Positions 14,062 through 64,000 of a stretch of 64,000 nucleotides of DNA are shown piece after piece. The position numbers and the translations under genes are program-made. This stretch comes from Otis tarda (Eukaryota; Chordata; Aves; Otidiformes; Otididae), in the NCBI GenBank assembly GCA_026413225.1, contig CM048554.1, forward strand, positions 76,066,463 through 76,130,462, written 5' to 3'. Position 1 is the stretch's first letter, and each line of letters starts with the position of its first letter. The notes under the pieces were generated by a model. The model was not told the DNA's origin. It saw only the letters and a list, made by a program, of their open reading frames with translations, and made no database searches.

Positions 14062-14122
14062 CTGTTGTGATAGGATGAGATGTAATGGTTTTAAAATACA
14101 GAGAGATAATTCAGATTAGACA
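14062..14122 (+). mobile_element. Short CR1 fragment (+), lacking 3' end
   Basis: About 60 bp matches the CR1 segment encoding the DRTRGNGFK region (here DRMRCNGFKIQ), in + orientation. It sits 62 bp from the end of a minus-strand CR1 copy. Both its ends are missing, including the CR1 3' UTR. Confidence 0.75.
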
Positions 14123-17100
14123 TAATTCTCGCTTTTGGAGGTTCCTGCTTTTTTTTAGCTTTTGTTCATTGCATTCTCTTTTGTGGTGTAATTGTTATTG
14201 TTTGTTTGTTGGTCCCTGCCCCGGTCTGTTTAGTTTTGGACCTTCTACTCATAGTATGGTTTTCTTCAGGGTTCACCCTTTACTTTACTGCTGTGCAGTA
14301 ATCTTCAGCTAAGTCTGTGAGCTTTGGAGTTTGAACTTTGAGTGACTGCTGTACTTCGTTATTGGAACAGACATTTCCGTGTCTGTACCATGTCTTTGGG
14401 CAAATGCATTTGCAGATGTTCTGAGCCAGATACAAGAAGAAGATTCAAAGAGAAGCTCTAGATAGAATCTTCTGAGAAAATCCATAGTTATGGGCTTAGA
14501 TCCTAGACCTAACTGTTCATAGTTTTCTCGCTTCAGCCAGACTTTTCATCTAGGACAAATAAGATTGCTTTCAATTGTAAGACCACCGTGCATTTCAGTG
14601 ACAAGTTCTCAGCCAAGCTGTTTCTGTTAGTACTTTAGCTATTTTCTACTAAGTATGATGGATTTGCTTTCCCCATTCCATTAAAAACTACTTTAAGACT
14701 TGTTAGCTTGCAGAGAGCCAAAGAGGTACAGCAGGGCGTTTTGTTACTTCCAAAAATTTTGATTGACGCTCTGATATACAAGACAAAGAAGGCAAAACTT
14801 TGGATTGTTCTTGCTCAGTGGATATAGGTGATAGTTTTGGTGGCCCTGTTACTTGCTCTGAAGTTCTTAGTATTACATCTCACTGCTTTACAGACCTTGG
14901 CGTGGTACTATACTGGCCATACTTAGGACCACTTTTTTGGTTGCTCATACTTTTTCCAGTTCAGTAGTTATCCACAGTTGAGAGAGTTGCCTTTCTGCTG
15001 AGACTTCAAAGCCTCCAGTGACATACCCTGAAGAATGTTGCATGCTGGCTGTCTCAGACGTCTTTAAGTCAGACACATAGAGTATGTTTCATTTCCTGGT
15101 GGTACTAAGGCAAGGACACTAGAAGAACTTGTGTAGCTACCCAAATCCCTAATCTGCTCCTCAAATGATGTTTATTTTCACCTCTCTTGAAAGCTTTGGC
15201 CTACGTAGTTGTCACAGTGTGAAGGAAATCTTATGACATGAGACTACAGCACTATAGGAGTGATTCCACGCAGCGAGCGAGCTCAAATGGCAACTGTTCT
15301 TCTGTTCTCACATGGATATCTGACTCTTTGTCTTATCGCAGGGATATGAGAACTACTGTAAGCAATGACTAACCCTTCTTAAAATTCTTTGGCTTCAAAT
15401 ATAACTCAAAAGTCAATCAGTTCTCAGAAACAGCTGAACTGGGAGGTCAGGAGATTCCTTTCCAATTGCTGGTTTTTGTCTGCTTGTTGTCTTTCACGTT
15501 CTTTTTGGTTCTTTTCCTTCTATTGGTTTTCAGAACACTTTACTTCTATATCCTCTGTCTGGCAGAAAATGCCTTGTACTCTGTAGTGATCTGAGCATTG
15601 TCGCTGTGTGCTGTTGGGGTTGATATGTTCTTATGCATAAAGTATCCCTTTAGTGGTGTAAAAAGAATAGCTCTTTTCTCTTTATTAGTTAAAGACTCCC
15701 TGCAAATTACTTTGAGATATTAGTAAATATAGAAGGTCTCTACTAACCCTTATGCAAACCCCTGGAGAACAGCAGAACCATTGTGGACTTGGTTTCTACC
15801 TGTGCTTACTCTCTCCAAGCTGTGATCTGTACAAAGGGTTTTTCCTAGTGTTTCCTTACATCCTCTTCCCATACCCTGATGAGCTTCTTAGGTATTCTGG
15901 GCCATATAGCATCCTGCCCTTATGCTGAATCCCAGGCTAAATTCCACATCCGCTCCTTTTCAGGCATGTCTCCGGATTATGTGGATTCCTGACTGGTGTT
16001 TCATCAACGTACTGGTTACAGTCTACTGGACAGTCTTGTTGTCTGTAAGTTAATAAAATAACCTGAACCAGTATCTGAAGAGCACCTCTGATAATCAAGG
16101 TATTCTTGTCAATTTCCTTGGCAATGCAACTTGTCCTTTCATCAGAAAGGCACGTTGTTGCTTGATTTTAATTATCTTAAATTTAATTATAGTATGTTTT
16201 AGTTATGTAAGACTGGAAAGACAGTAAAGGACAGAAGTACAGTTGGAGAGACAGAATTTTCTAAAGAAAATGGGCAGTGAAGAACACTTTCAGAATGGGA
16301 TGAAACTAATGTTAATTGTAAATCTAGACTTGAATTGACATATTGTCTCCTGTCATCTAAGGAGTGAATTGCGCTTAAATTTAATATTGGGGAAAGATTT
16401 AAGATGGAACTTGATTAGTTTAGTTCATGAATAGGATTATACAGTGTTGTCGTCCGCATTGCATAGGATTAGATTTGTAGTTTAAGGATGGCATATCCTA
16501 ATCAAATTGCAATTTAGCCACTCAAAATATGTATATCTCAGATAGTCAAATCTATTTATTTTCCAAGATTGCTTAACACTATGTATATAAATACATTAGG
16601 CTCCTTCCTGCCTAGCTGAGACATTTGAGTCACCCACACATGCTTAGAGGTGCTTAATTTGTCTAGATATCTGGACAGCCTCCTAAATTCTCTATCACTC
16701 CCAGGAGAAGCTTGAAAAGGTGAGCTGGGGATTAGATCTATGACTGATTTCATCTCGTGTGAGAGTGGTCATTACTGTCTCTGACTGATAGAGCGTTCAA
16801 TTGGTTATGCCGTATTAGAGCACTGAGAAATATGAGCATAACACTCAAGCTAGGTGATTTAAACCTATGTCTTCCATCTTCTAGGGGAAAAAAGGGCTAG
16901 GCAGTAGAGGAAAAATGCCTTTCAAGTAACAGGGACATTGAACTGGAAGGACACATATCTAATTTTCTAATAAATAATTCTGGAGATTATTTTATCTAAT
17001 TACAATATATATATTTTTAAAAGCATAATTCTTTCCTGGGATTAAGAGCTGGAAACTTAGTTCTGTCATTTGCCCCTAATATTACAATTTCTGGATAAGA

Positions 17101-19709
17101 TTTGGCTTCCTTATTTGCTTGCTCAGTTTCAAGTGCTTTCACACAAAATGTTCTGTGACTTAATGCTTTTGATTACTGCAACAGGGGAGGCATGAATTAA
17201 TTCCTCTTAATCTGGCTTCCATCCTTTAAGCAGTCTTTCCATTTCTCGGGTGAGTTCTCCAAACAGCAGGTGGTTGTTCAGGAGGCAAGAACCATCCTTC
17301 CTTTCATGCCTGTACTTCAAAGAGGGTTGATAGAGTTAATCTGAAGTACCTGGAGGCCTTTTAGGTTTCCTGTTGGTTCCATACATCCTTGGTTGAAAAG
17401 AAAAAAAAAAAGTAAATGGACTGGATTGCTTTTTGTGTTTTCTTTGCATTCTGTGGAAACACAAACGTTTACCTAGGTATGATGATTTCCCACTGCTGGC
17501 CTTGGAGACAGCTAAAGTGACTATGTTACTGTTTTTCCAGCCATGCCCATTTCCTCCCTTTTTCTGTGCTTGAAACCAGCATTTTAATGACAGCACCAAT
17601 ATTTGATAACTAGAATTTTATACAGGTTTATTCCAATACTGTGTCTTAAATTCTCTGAATATCTACAGGTAATATATCTTAAATTACTGAAATTATTGAG
17701 TTCCTTAGTTCTTGTGTTATCTACCTCTGAGGCAAACAAGTATCTTTATTACTTGATAATTATGTGTAGTAGTTCAAAGTCTGACAATTCCAGGCTATCT
17801 TTTCAGGCCTCCCTGTAGAGACAGCTAAAGGTAATCTCATTTCTCCATCCCTATTCAAGCACTATCTGCGCTTTGCTAAATACTTGTTAAGAAAGAAGGA
17901 GCTGACTTTATTAACTTCCTTACTGGGTTTGCCCTTCCTCTTGGCCGACTGGGCTAATCTTTTTGCTCTGTTGTAGGGAATAAACAGATTCACCATCTTT
18001 TCTTTTCCTTTTCATGTCTGTAGTCCCTCAACGCCCTCAAAGGAGCCAGCAGAGATCCATGTTTACTCAGTGTTTCCCTTATCACAGAATATATTAAGAT
18101 TTTCACATGTAATATGAAAATTACATGTGAATTGTCATTCAGGGCCATGGATGTTTTCCCTGCAGACAGAGAACACCTTATTTTCCCTGATAAGTACGTA
18201 CATGCAGGTTTTTTGGTCATAGTGATTTAATAATGCTGATGCCATAAGCCTTGCGGGGGTACATTTACTGTCTCTTTATTAAGAAGCCTCATGTAAGAGG
18301 AATGTTCAGCTGAAAACAGTCTTCTGAGTTCCCTTGAAAAGCTTCCAAATGTGAATAGTTTGCTTGAAACTGAGATGGCATCTCTAGTTTAATGACTGTA
18401 GTTTTCATTCCCATGGATTTTGTATTTCCAAGCCCAAATCAGAAAGCACAAGACTGTGAATTTCAAAATGTTCTTATTTCCTATTTATGCCTCCAGTTAT
18501 TTAAGCTAGTAATTCTAAATAATTGTTGTTTGAAGCGTAGCACAAAACCCGGTTATTTTAACAATCAAGTTTCCAAACCTGGGTTCAATAAAAGGAGGTG
18601 AATGCAGTCATTCTTTGTCTGTTTGTTTATGGTTCCTATTTCAGCCCAGTCATTCCTAAACTACAGCCCAGTCATTCCTAAACTACTGTCTGATTTGAGG
18701 CAAATTTCATAGGGGAGTGGATATTTGAAACACTGTTAAATCCTGCACATATTATGAAAATGTATGTCTTTGCAAATGTTATAGGCAATGGAAAGGTGAC
18801 AGTGTTAGTTTACATGTAAATAGATACAGGAAACCAGAGAGGAAAGGCATCTTACAGATATCCCAATTATGGGAACAGCTTTAGTTAAGGCTCACCATCA
18901 ACCATGACACAAAAGCCTTGAGAGGACTAACTTTAATTAGTTCCAGTGTTCACAAAAAAAAAAATTAGTTTTCTCTGCAATATTTATTCCTTTCCTGGCA
19001 AGAATATTTCTCAAACTCTGATACGGACGGTGAAAGTAAATGCTGGTTAGGATTAATCTTAGTATTTAAATTTAGGGAAAAATACTTATGGAAGTATAAG
19101 GTCTTTAAATGCTGCTTATGAAATTACGAGGAAATCTAATTTTGTCTGTAAAATAAGTTTTTCCTTGTAATATATTTTAAGGTGTTTAAATTATGGCTTC
19201 CAGAAATGATGAAATATGAGAAAAAGTTTCCTAAAATATAACAAGTTTAAAAACTTTCATGCAGGTAATCCCTACTTGCTACATAAATTTGCTAAATGAA
19301 TACTGATTCTTTTATAGGCCAAAGGATGCAGCCTTATTTATTTTTCATCAGAGTGTTATAACAAGGGCAAGTAGCATCACATTATTTGTTAATAAATATC
19401 GGCTTGAGTAGTTTCTTTGATTTTCTGTAAAAGATGATTTATTCTTTGGAAGTCATATAAATTTGGCTAATAGAAAACACTTCCTATTGCAACTCCTAAA
19501 TGTGGTCCTGCAAAGAATCTGATTTAACTTGAGAATAGCTACTTAAAGGACCAAGAATTTGAGAGTCTGGACCTCAGACCTCAATTTTCAAAGGACATCC
19601 AATCCAGAAACTTAATCAGGGTGGGGGGCGGGGGGGATTTGCAAAATTGAATTTATGCAGGTGCAAATTTAGAGTAGGTGATAGCAACAAATAATGGTAT
19701 AAGTGACAG
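14123..19709. other. Non-coding, probably WASF1 5' intron
   Basis: No supported gene. Between about 14300 and 16060 the sequence is less AT-rich than its surroundings but matches no repeat I recognise. Also present: a 12-bp-arm inverted repeat at 18102-18131, a 22-bp perfect tandem duplication at 18642-18685 and a G-rich run at 19619-19636. Confidence 0.5.
18642..18685. repeat. Perfect 22-bp tandem duplication
   Basis: Two identical adjacent 22-bp units (18642-18663 and 18664-18685) beginning CAGCCCAGTC. With no divergence between the units, the event appears recent, though an assembly artefact is possible. Confidence 0.9.
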
Positions 19710-20362
19710 AATTCATAGAAATATAGAATGATTTGAGTTGGAGGGGACCTTAAAGATCACCTAGTCCAACTCCCCTGCCATGGGCTGCGGCACCTTCCAC
19801 TAGACCAGGTTACTCCGAGCCCCATCCAACCTGGCCTTGGACACTTTCAGGGATGGAGCATCCACCACCTCTCTGGGCAACCTGTGCCAGTGCTTCACCA
19901 CCCTCACAGTAAAGAGTTTCTTCCTTATGTCTAATCTAAATGTACACTCTTTCAGTTTAAAGCCATTACCCCTAGTTCTGTCACTACAGGCCCTGGTAAA
20001 AAAGTCACTCTTCATCTTTTGTATAAGCCCTGTTTAGGTACTGGAAGGCTGCTATTAGGTCTCCCTGGGGCCTCCTCTTCTCCAGACTGAACAGCCCCAT
20101 CTCTCTCAGCCTGTCCTCACAGGAGAGGTGCTCCAGCCCTCTGATGATCTTTGTGGCCTCCTCTAGACCCTCTCCAACTGGTCCATGACCTTCTTATGTT
20201 GGGGGCTCCAGAGCTGGATGCAGTACTCCAGATGGGGTCTCACAAGACTGGAGTAGAGGAGGAGAATCACCTCCCTCGACCTGCTGGCCATGCTCCTCTT
20301 GATGCAGCCCAGGATGTGGTTGGCTTTCAGGGCTGCAGGTACACACAGCTGGCTGAACACCA
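19710..20362 (-). mobile_element. CR1 LINE, 5'-truncated copy (-)
   Basis: About 650 bp in reverse orientation with its 3' end at 19710. Minus-strand reading gives [40 protein letters not shown], then [20 protein letters not shown] and NLV at the end, with frame breaks. Dead by truncation and mutation. Confidence 0.93.
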
Positions 20363-20394
20363 TCCTGATGTTTAGACTTGTTGCTCATGTAACA

Positions 20395-20520
20395 CAAATG
20401 CATCTGGAATACTCTTTTCAATTTTGGATACCACATTGCTAGAATAATGCTGATAAATTAGATGATATTTAAGTAAGAGTAATAAATATTACTGGGTTTA
20501 GTGACACTTTAAATTTTTTA
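20395..20520 (+). mobile_element. Ancient CR1/L3-like LINE relic (+)
   Basis: The stretch around 20398-20434 translates as HLEYSFQFWIPH, matching the [11 protein letters not shown] motif of CR1/L3 ORF2. Downstream sequence loosely follows the next part of that ORF. It is much more decayed than, and opposite in orientation to, the CR1 copy immediately before it. The 3' limit is approximate. Confidence 0.6.
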
Positions 20521-59459
<38,939 letters not shown>

Positions 59460-60212
59460 AATTATTACATTGCTGTACACTGCAAAATCGAATGCTAATG
59501 TCCATTGTGGTGCTTGTTCTTTGAAAGTTTGATGGTCATTTCTAGTGTTTTTTGTATTCTTTTCTTGACATAATTAATCCATGTTTTTCTACTTTTCGGT
59601 TGACAAAAAGCTCCTAGTGCATCTTTGAAACTAAATGTTTTACAGTGGCTTTTCTTACACATCTTTTTTGAAAGAACATACTTTGTTCCAATAGACCACT
59701 AAGTATTACGCATGGGCAGCTGTTGATAGAGTAGCAGTTTCAATTTTTTGGCATATCTTAACTGTGCACTTTGTGAATTTTAAGTTAATGAAGGTGACTG
59801 AGATTGACATTCCAAGGGCAGCTGTATGTACTAATGAGCCTTACTCCACTTCTGATAGTGTTTTAGAACATTAAACTTAGCTATCAAGAGGTCACTGCCT
59901 CGATTACATCTGTACACTGAAAGTACATATAGTTAGCAGCACTGAACACACTGAAAGGAAAATGGATCTTTGGGGGGTTTTATTATTGTTTTATTGTTGT
60001 TTTTAAATAATTATGGCCTTATTTGAATGTTTAGAGATTCCCTTTCCCTTCTTCCCTCCCAGGTACATATTGTGTGGTACTATTTTTGCCTGCATAAGGA
60101 AAGTTTAACTTTTTTTTTTCCTTGTGAAATCTTTTGACTTAAACATGCTGTGTAACTTATGTAACTGTTAAAATAACAGTTTGATTTAATAAATGGTTCA
60201 TTTTAAATGTTC
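59460..60212 (+). other. WASF1: WASF1 3' UTR
   Basis: Runs from the stop codon to an inferred cleavage site shortly after the AATAAA at 60188-60193; the end is approximate. A U-rich segment at about 59978-60012 (repeated TTATT/TTGTT units) is the kind of sequence bound by Hu/ELAV proteins, but that is inference. A second AATAAA at 60307-60312 could give a slightly longer form. Confidence 0.75.
60188..60193 (+). terminator. WASF1: Polyadenylation signal AATAAA of WASF1
   Basis: Canonical hexamer about 730 nt past the stop. A GT/T-rich downstream element (around 60209-60228) follows, as expected for a cleavage site in between. A backup hexamer lies at 60307. Confidence 0.75.
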
Positions 60213-62784
60213 CTGGTTGTTGCTTTTTCAGTGAAGCCTGCTTTTCACTGGTATGCCTGAGGGATCCTTGGATTTCAAAGATTTAATCTGTGGTCTACAG
60301 AGTTACAATAAATATTCTACACTTGACCTAAGGACTCATGTTAAACAAGAAAACATGTTATCATCAAACGATATCTATATGCATATCTACAAAAAACCCT
60401 GAAATCTTACTGTGATCCATTAGTTTAAAAAAAAAAATGGGAGTTTGTAGCTTATATGATTATGGACTTCTTGAAAAAAAAAACAAACTTGATCATCAAT
60501 GTATCTTGAGAAGAGAAGGGGAGATGCCACAGTTAAAGTCATGGTTAATGAAAGATGACAAAGGACACAGGTGATATTGCAAAGTCATTTTTTAATTTCT
60601 AGCTAGTAGTGTACTACGTGTTGCGCAGGGCTTTTGTTTCCCTTCTCTGGAATAACTCCTTCAAGTCTGAGCACGTAGACAAAAGCCTATTGAGAAGGGA
60701 AGCGTGAGAGTGCATGAGCACTCTTACCTTGTGAACTTGTTGCTGGAAGATGGAATTGTATAATAGAGGAAAACAAGTGTCAGAAGAACAAGGTTTCTGA
60801 AGGTGGAACATGAAATGTTCTACAGGCTACAGAACAATTTAGAGAGGTTATTAACCTACTCTTGGGACTGGGCAAAACTCCAGAGGTACAGACTGGAGCC
60901 AGAATACTTTACAGTAACCCTTCCAGCTTTACTGTCACTGTCTCAGCCGCTATTATGGTTTGGTACACGGCCTACTATAGTGAAGACTTTTCCCACTGCA
61001 ACAGTGATGCCTTTCGTTGTGTTTGCGGCAGAAAAATCCTTGTCACAATTTGTGAACCTGCATCTTTATAACTAGGGATGCAGTTGTTCTCTATGTGCTG
61101 TTCTCTTTGATAGCTGTCTTCACAATAACGCCATCTGGTTTGTTCTGCCATTCTCAGTTAACTTTTAACGTACGTGTCCTTAATAGCTCCTCATAATCTT
61201 AAAGATGTCAGAAGCACCACTACGTGAATACTTGGTAGTGTTTAACCTAGGTGTTTCCTTGGGTTTCAGTAATCCTAAATTGCCAAATCTGGCGCCATAA
61301 CTAAATGTGAGAAATCTCATTTACACAGCTGAAAAGGATTGATATTTTCAAGTAAAATGAAACCTGCAGCTACCCGTTAACCAGGGAGCCAGGCCTGTGC
61401 TTTAGACAGCTGGAAGCTAAGCTTGTGCCCAAATTCCATGTGTAGGTAGTTCTGCCCTTCACAAAATTACTTTTCAGCTGATGTTTATACCTGTTCCTTG
61501 CTGAAGTCTCTACACTCCTGATTTTCCTGGTGGATATTATAGACACCCACTTACATTGTCACTTCAGCCGTATGTCTGTGCCCAGGCTGCACCTGTTCAA
61601 AGCACAGGATCTCCTCGTGCCATCACACCTGCTGCCCTGACTGGAGCTGTGCTCCGAGTGCATCCAGGCACTGAGAACTGGGTATAACTTCTCTAAAGCA
61701 AGGAGATGGGTTAGCAAAAAGAAAAAAAAAAAAAAGAAAATAAATAAAAAATAAATTTTAAAAAAAAGGCCCTTACATGACTGCAGCTATCAGATACTGG
61801 ACTTAAAAGTATAAAAAATGTCATTATTGACAAATGGTTGTTATTGACCTGCTTCGCTGTCCCGGCGATTAATAGTATCCCTTCCCAACCAGTACCCAGG
61901 GCAGACAAAGCACTCATTTAATATGACACAGTCACACAAAGTAATGAACCTTGTCTCAGAAAAGCCAAGAGTTAAATTCAGTTAACATTTCAAAGGCAGG
62001 ATTCTTGGCCTTCTGCCATCGCTACAGTTTCCTGCCATAGCAACTAGTCTCCAGATAGCAATAGTGTGATTCACTGGGAGCGAGAGGTGATTGTTGAATT
62101 TGAATATTTGCATTTCCAGATCTACTCCAAGCACTGCATTTGCCATCTCAGTGATTTGTGTCCCTCTTACTGTGGTCTCCAACTGCCCTTCTGATCTGGC
62201 GGAAGGCTCTTCAGAGGGCTGCCGGGCTATTCATGCCCGTGATTAGATGTCTAATAGATTATCGATTGCTTTGTCTTGTATGGTACTAAATCAAGTCTTC
62301 TGTATTGAACTGTTTATAGATTCCATTGTTTACTTCTGTACATTTACAGCAGCTGGTTAAAATCAAAGACTCAAAGTCTGCCACAGAAATAACGTGTCAG
62401 TAACGCTCGGTAAAAGTGAAAAGAAACCTTTGTTCAACTTCACGCCTTTCTTGAAGTGTAATCTGGGACAGTTAAAAATGATCTAGCTCTTCTACTGTAA
62501 AATGGGGAGAAAAGAATAAAATAAAAAGCACAGAAAAAAAGAAACAAAAGGTACATGGTGACAGAACTGGAACAAAAGACTAGGGAGGTGCAAAATTGGT
62601 CACTAAGCGTTTTTATTAAAAGATAAAAGTAGGAACAATGACACAGCCATCATGGACAAACCAAAAATAAATAGATAAATGGAAGAGAACAGGTACTGAA
62701 GAAACAAAACTGACAATGAGACGTAATTCTAGTTCTTTTTTTAGCGTTACTTTGTGAGCGGCAACCATTAGGTAGCAACAGTAC
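60213..62784. other. Intergenic, downstream of WASF1
   Basis: No supported gene. It contains A-rich simple sequence at about 61719-61768 and T/A homopolymer runs near 60425 and 60475. Open frames such as 60803-61075 (+) show no family similarity I recognise. Confidence 0.6.
61719..61768. repeat. A-rich simple sequence
   Basis: About 50 bp of A runs broken by single G or T (AAAG and AAAT units). No retroposon body precedes it. Confidence 0.8.
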
Positions 62785-63363
62785 CAAGAGGAGCGTGGCC
62801 AGCAGGTCGAGGGAGGTGATTCTGCCCCTCTACTCTGCCCTGGTGAGACCCCACCTGGAGTACTGTGTCCAGTTCTGGAGCCCCCAACACAAGAAGGACA
62901 TGGACCAGTTGGAGAAGGTCCAGAGGAGTCCACGAAGATGATCAGAGGGCTGGAGCACCTCTCCTATGAGGACAGGCTGAGAGAGTTGGGGCTGCTCAGC
63001 CCGGAGAAGAGGAGGCTCCGGGGAGAGTGGTTTTCCAGTACCTCAGGGGGACCTACAAGAAAGATGGGGAGAGGCTGTTCAGTAGGGCCTGTTGTGATAG
63101 GATGAGGGGTAATGGTTTTAAAATAGAGGGAGGTAGATTTAGATTAGATAATTAGGAAGAAATTTTTTAACAATGAGAGTGGTGAAACACTGGCACAAGT
63201 TGCTCAGAGAGGTGGTGGATGCCCCATCCCTAGAAACATTCAAGGCCAGGTTGGATGAGGCTCTGAGTAACCTGATCTGGTTGGAGATGTCCCTGCTCCT
63301 TGCAGGGGGGGGTGGACTAGATGGCTTTTAAAGGTCCCTTCAAACCCAACCAATTCTGTGATT
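62785..63363 (+). mobile_element. CR1 LINE, 5'-truncated copy (+)
   Basis: About 580 bp. It starts in the ORF2 segment encoding [15 protein letters not shown], continues through [20 protein letters not shown] and [13 protein letters not shown], and ends in the CR1 3' UTR with GGGGTGGACTAGATGGCTTT and a single weak octamer (ATTCTGTG). Small indels break the frame. It lies about 2.6 kb past the WASF1 polyadenylation signal. Confidence 0.92.
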
Positions 63364-64000
63364 AAATATTAGATATCATTAAGGGATTATGTAATTGGGG
63401 TTAAACAAGCAGGAGGCATTTTTAAAAGACCTTTAGTCAATAAAATCATGCTTCTCTGCACAGGGATGTGCTCCCCAGCATTCAGGTGGATGCTGACATA
63501 CCATTACCTATCTGATGAACACACAGACTAATGCAGAGTCAGCTTCCAAAGGTGTGGTGGGACCTGAGTGTGCAAACAGGTACTGACGACCCTGGTTTTA
63601 CTGTGACAGGCATTCTCCACCATGCTGGGACTATCTTGGCTTGGGTGCAGCTGCCAGCCCCAAAATGCATCGCCTCTTGCTTTACATGGCAGCCGTGAGC
63701 CCTCGGCCTGCTCTGAGGATGCAGACAGAAGCGTGGCCTCCATAGTGGGCTGCCACATCTCAGGTCCCTCAGCCCGTGGATCGCCACGGGAAACGAGGGG
63801 TCTACACCAGCTTCGGAGCGTGGTGCAGAAACCCCTGCAAAGCTGCTAGCTGGAAGCAGCGTACCCATAGCAGTACGGTACCGTGTCAGCGGTCCAAGCT
63901 CCCAAACCTGGGTTTGGCTATGGGTACAGTGCTTCAAGCCAGACCAGTCCCAGGAGGAGATACGGAAGCAGAGTCTCCCCACAGCCTCTGCAGCCGAGGC
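63364..64000. other. Intergenic, right window edge
   Basis: From about 63530 the sequence is more GC- and CpG-rich than the rest of the window. A 147-codon minus-strand open frame (63539-63982) has no recognisable family. It may be the edge of a further gene or regulatory region outside the window, but nothing here proves that. Confidence 0.4.

Noticed and set aside
63539..63982. 147-codon minus-strand open frame at the right edge, considered as part of the neighbouring gene (GPR6 would be a syntenic candidate).
   Set aside because: The translation shows no transmembrane helices and no GPR6-like motif.

Overview
The window looks like euchromatic chromosomal DNA from a bird. It is AT-rich and gene-sparse, its genes carry vertebrate GT-AG introns, and almost all recognisable interspersed repeats are CR1 LINEs, roughly 5% of the window. 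CR1 elements with the (ATTCTATG)n-type 3' end and few other repeats are typical of avian genomes. Crocodilians and turtles also carry CR1 but usually at higher repeat load. The species cannot be named from the sequence alone.

One protein-coding gene is supported: WASF1 (WAVE1, Wiskott-Aldrich syndrome protein family member 1), on the + strand. Its entire coding sequence is present in eight coding exons between 32154 and 59459. All seven introns between them have GT-AG ends and all phases join, giving 562 codons plus a stop. From memory the human protein is about 559 residues and nearly identical outside the proline-rich region. WAVE1 is the Arp2/3-activating subunit of the Rac-controlled WAVE regulatory complex. 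The N-terminal WAVE homology domain, basic region, proline-rich region and C-terminal WH2-central-acidic module can all be read here. A polyadenylation signal at 60188-60193 ends the gene.

Layout: 1-32125 is non-coding sequence, most likely the large 5' intron(s) of WASF1. The first coding exon carries only 28 nt of 5' UTR behind a 3' splice site, so the true first exon and promoter lie further upstream, outside the window or unrecognised in it. This stretch holds four young CR1 copies or fragments, one ancient LINE relic, two CpG-dense patches and several simple repeats. From 32154 to 59459 are the WASF1 coding exons; the first two coding introns are long (11.0 and 8.5 kb) and contain two CR1 copies and a very old LINE reverse-transcriptase fossil. 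From 60.2 to 64 kb is intergenic sequence with one CR1 copy.

I found no credible new system. The most checkable observations are a 3' splice site of coding exon 2 that rebuilds a 5' splice-site-like sequence after splicing, a NAGNAG acceptor at coding exon 5, two CpG-dense patches in the upstream intron that could be alternative promoters or regulatory elements, and nested or oppositely oriented LINE copies of different ages.
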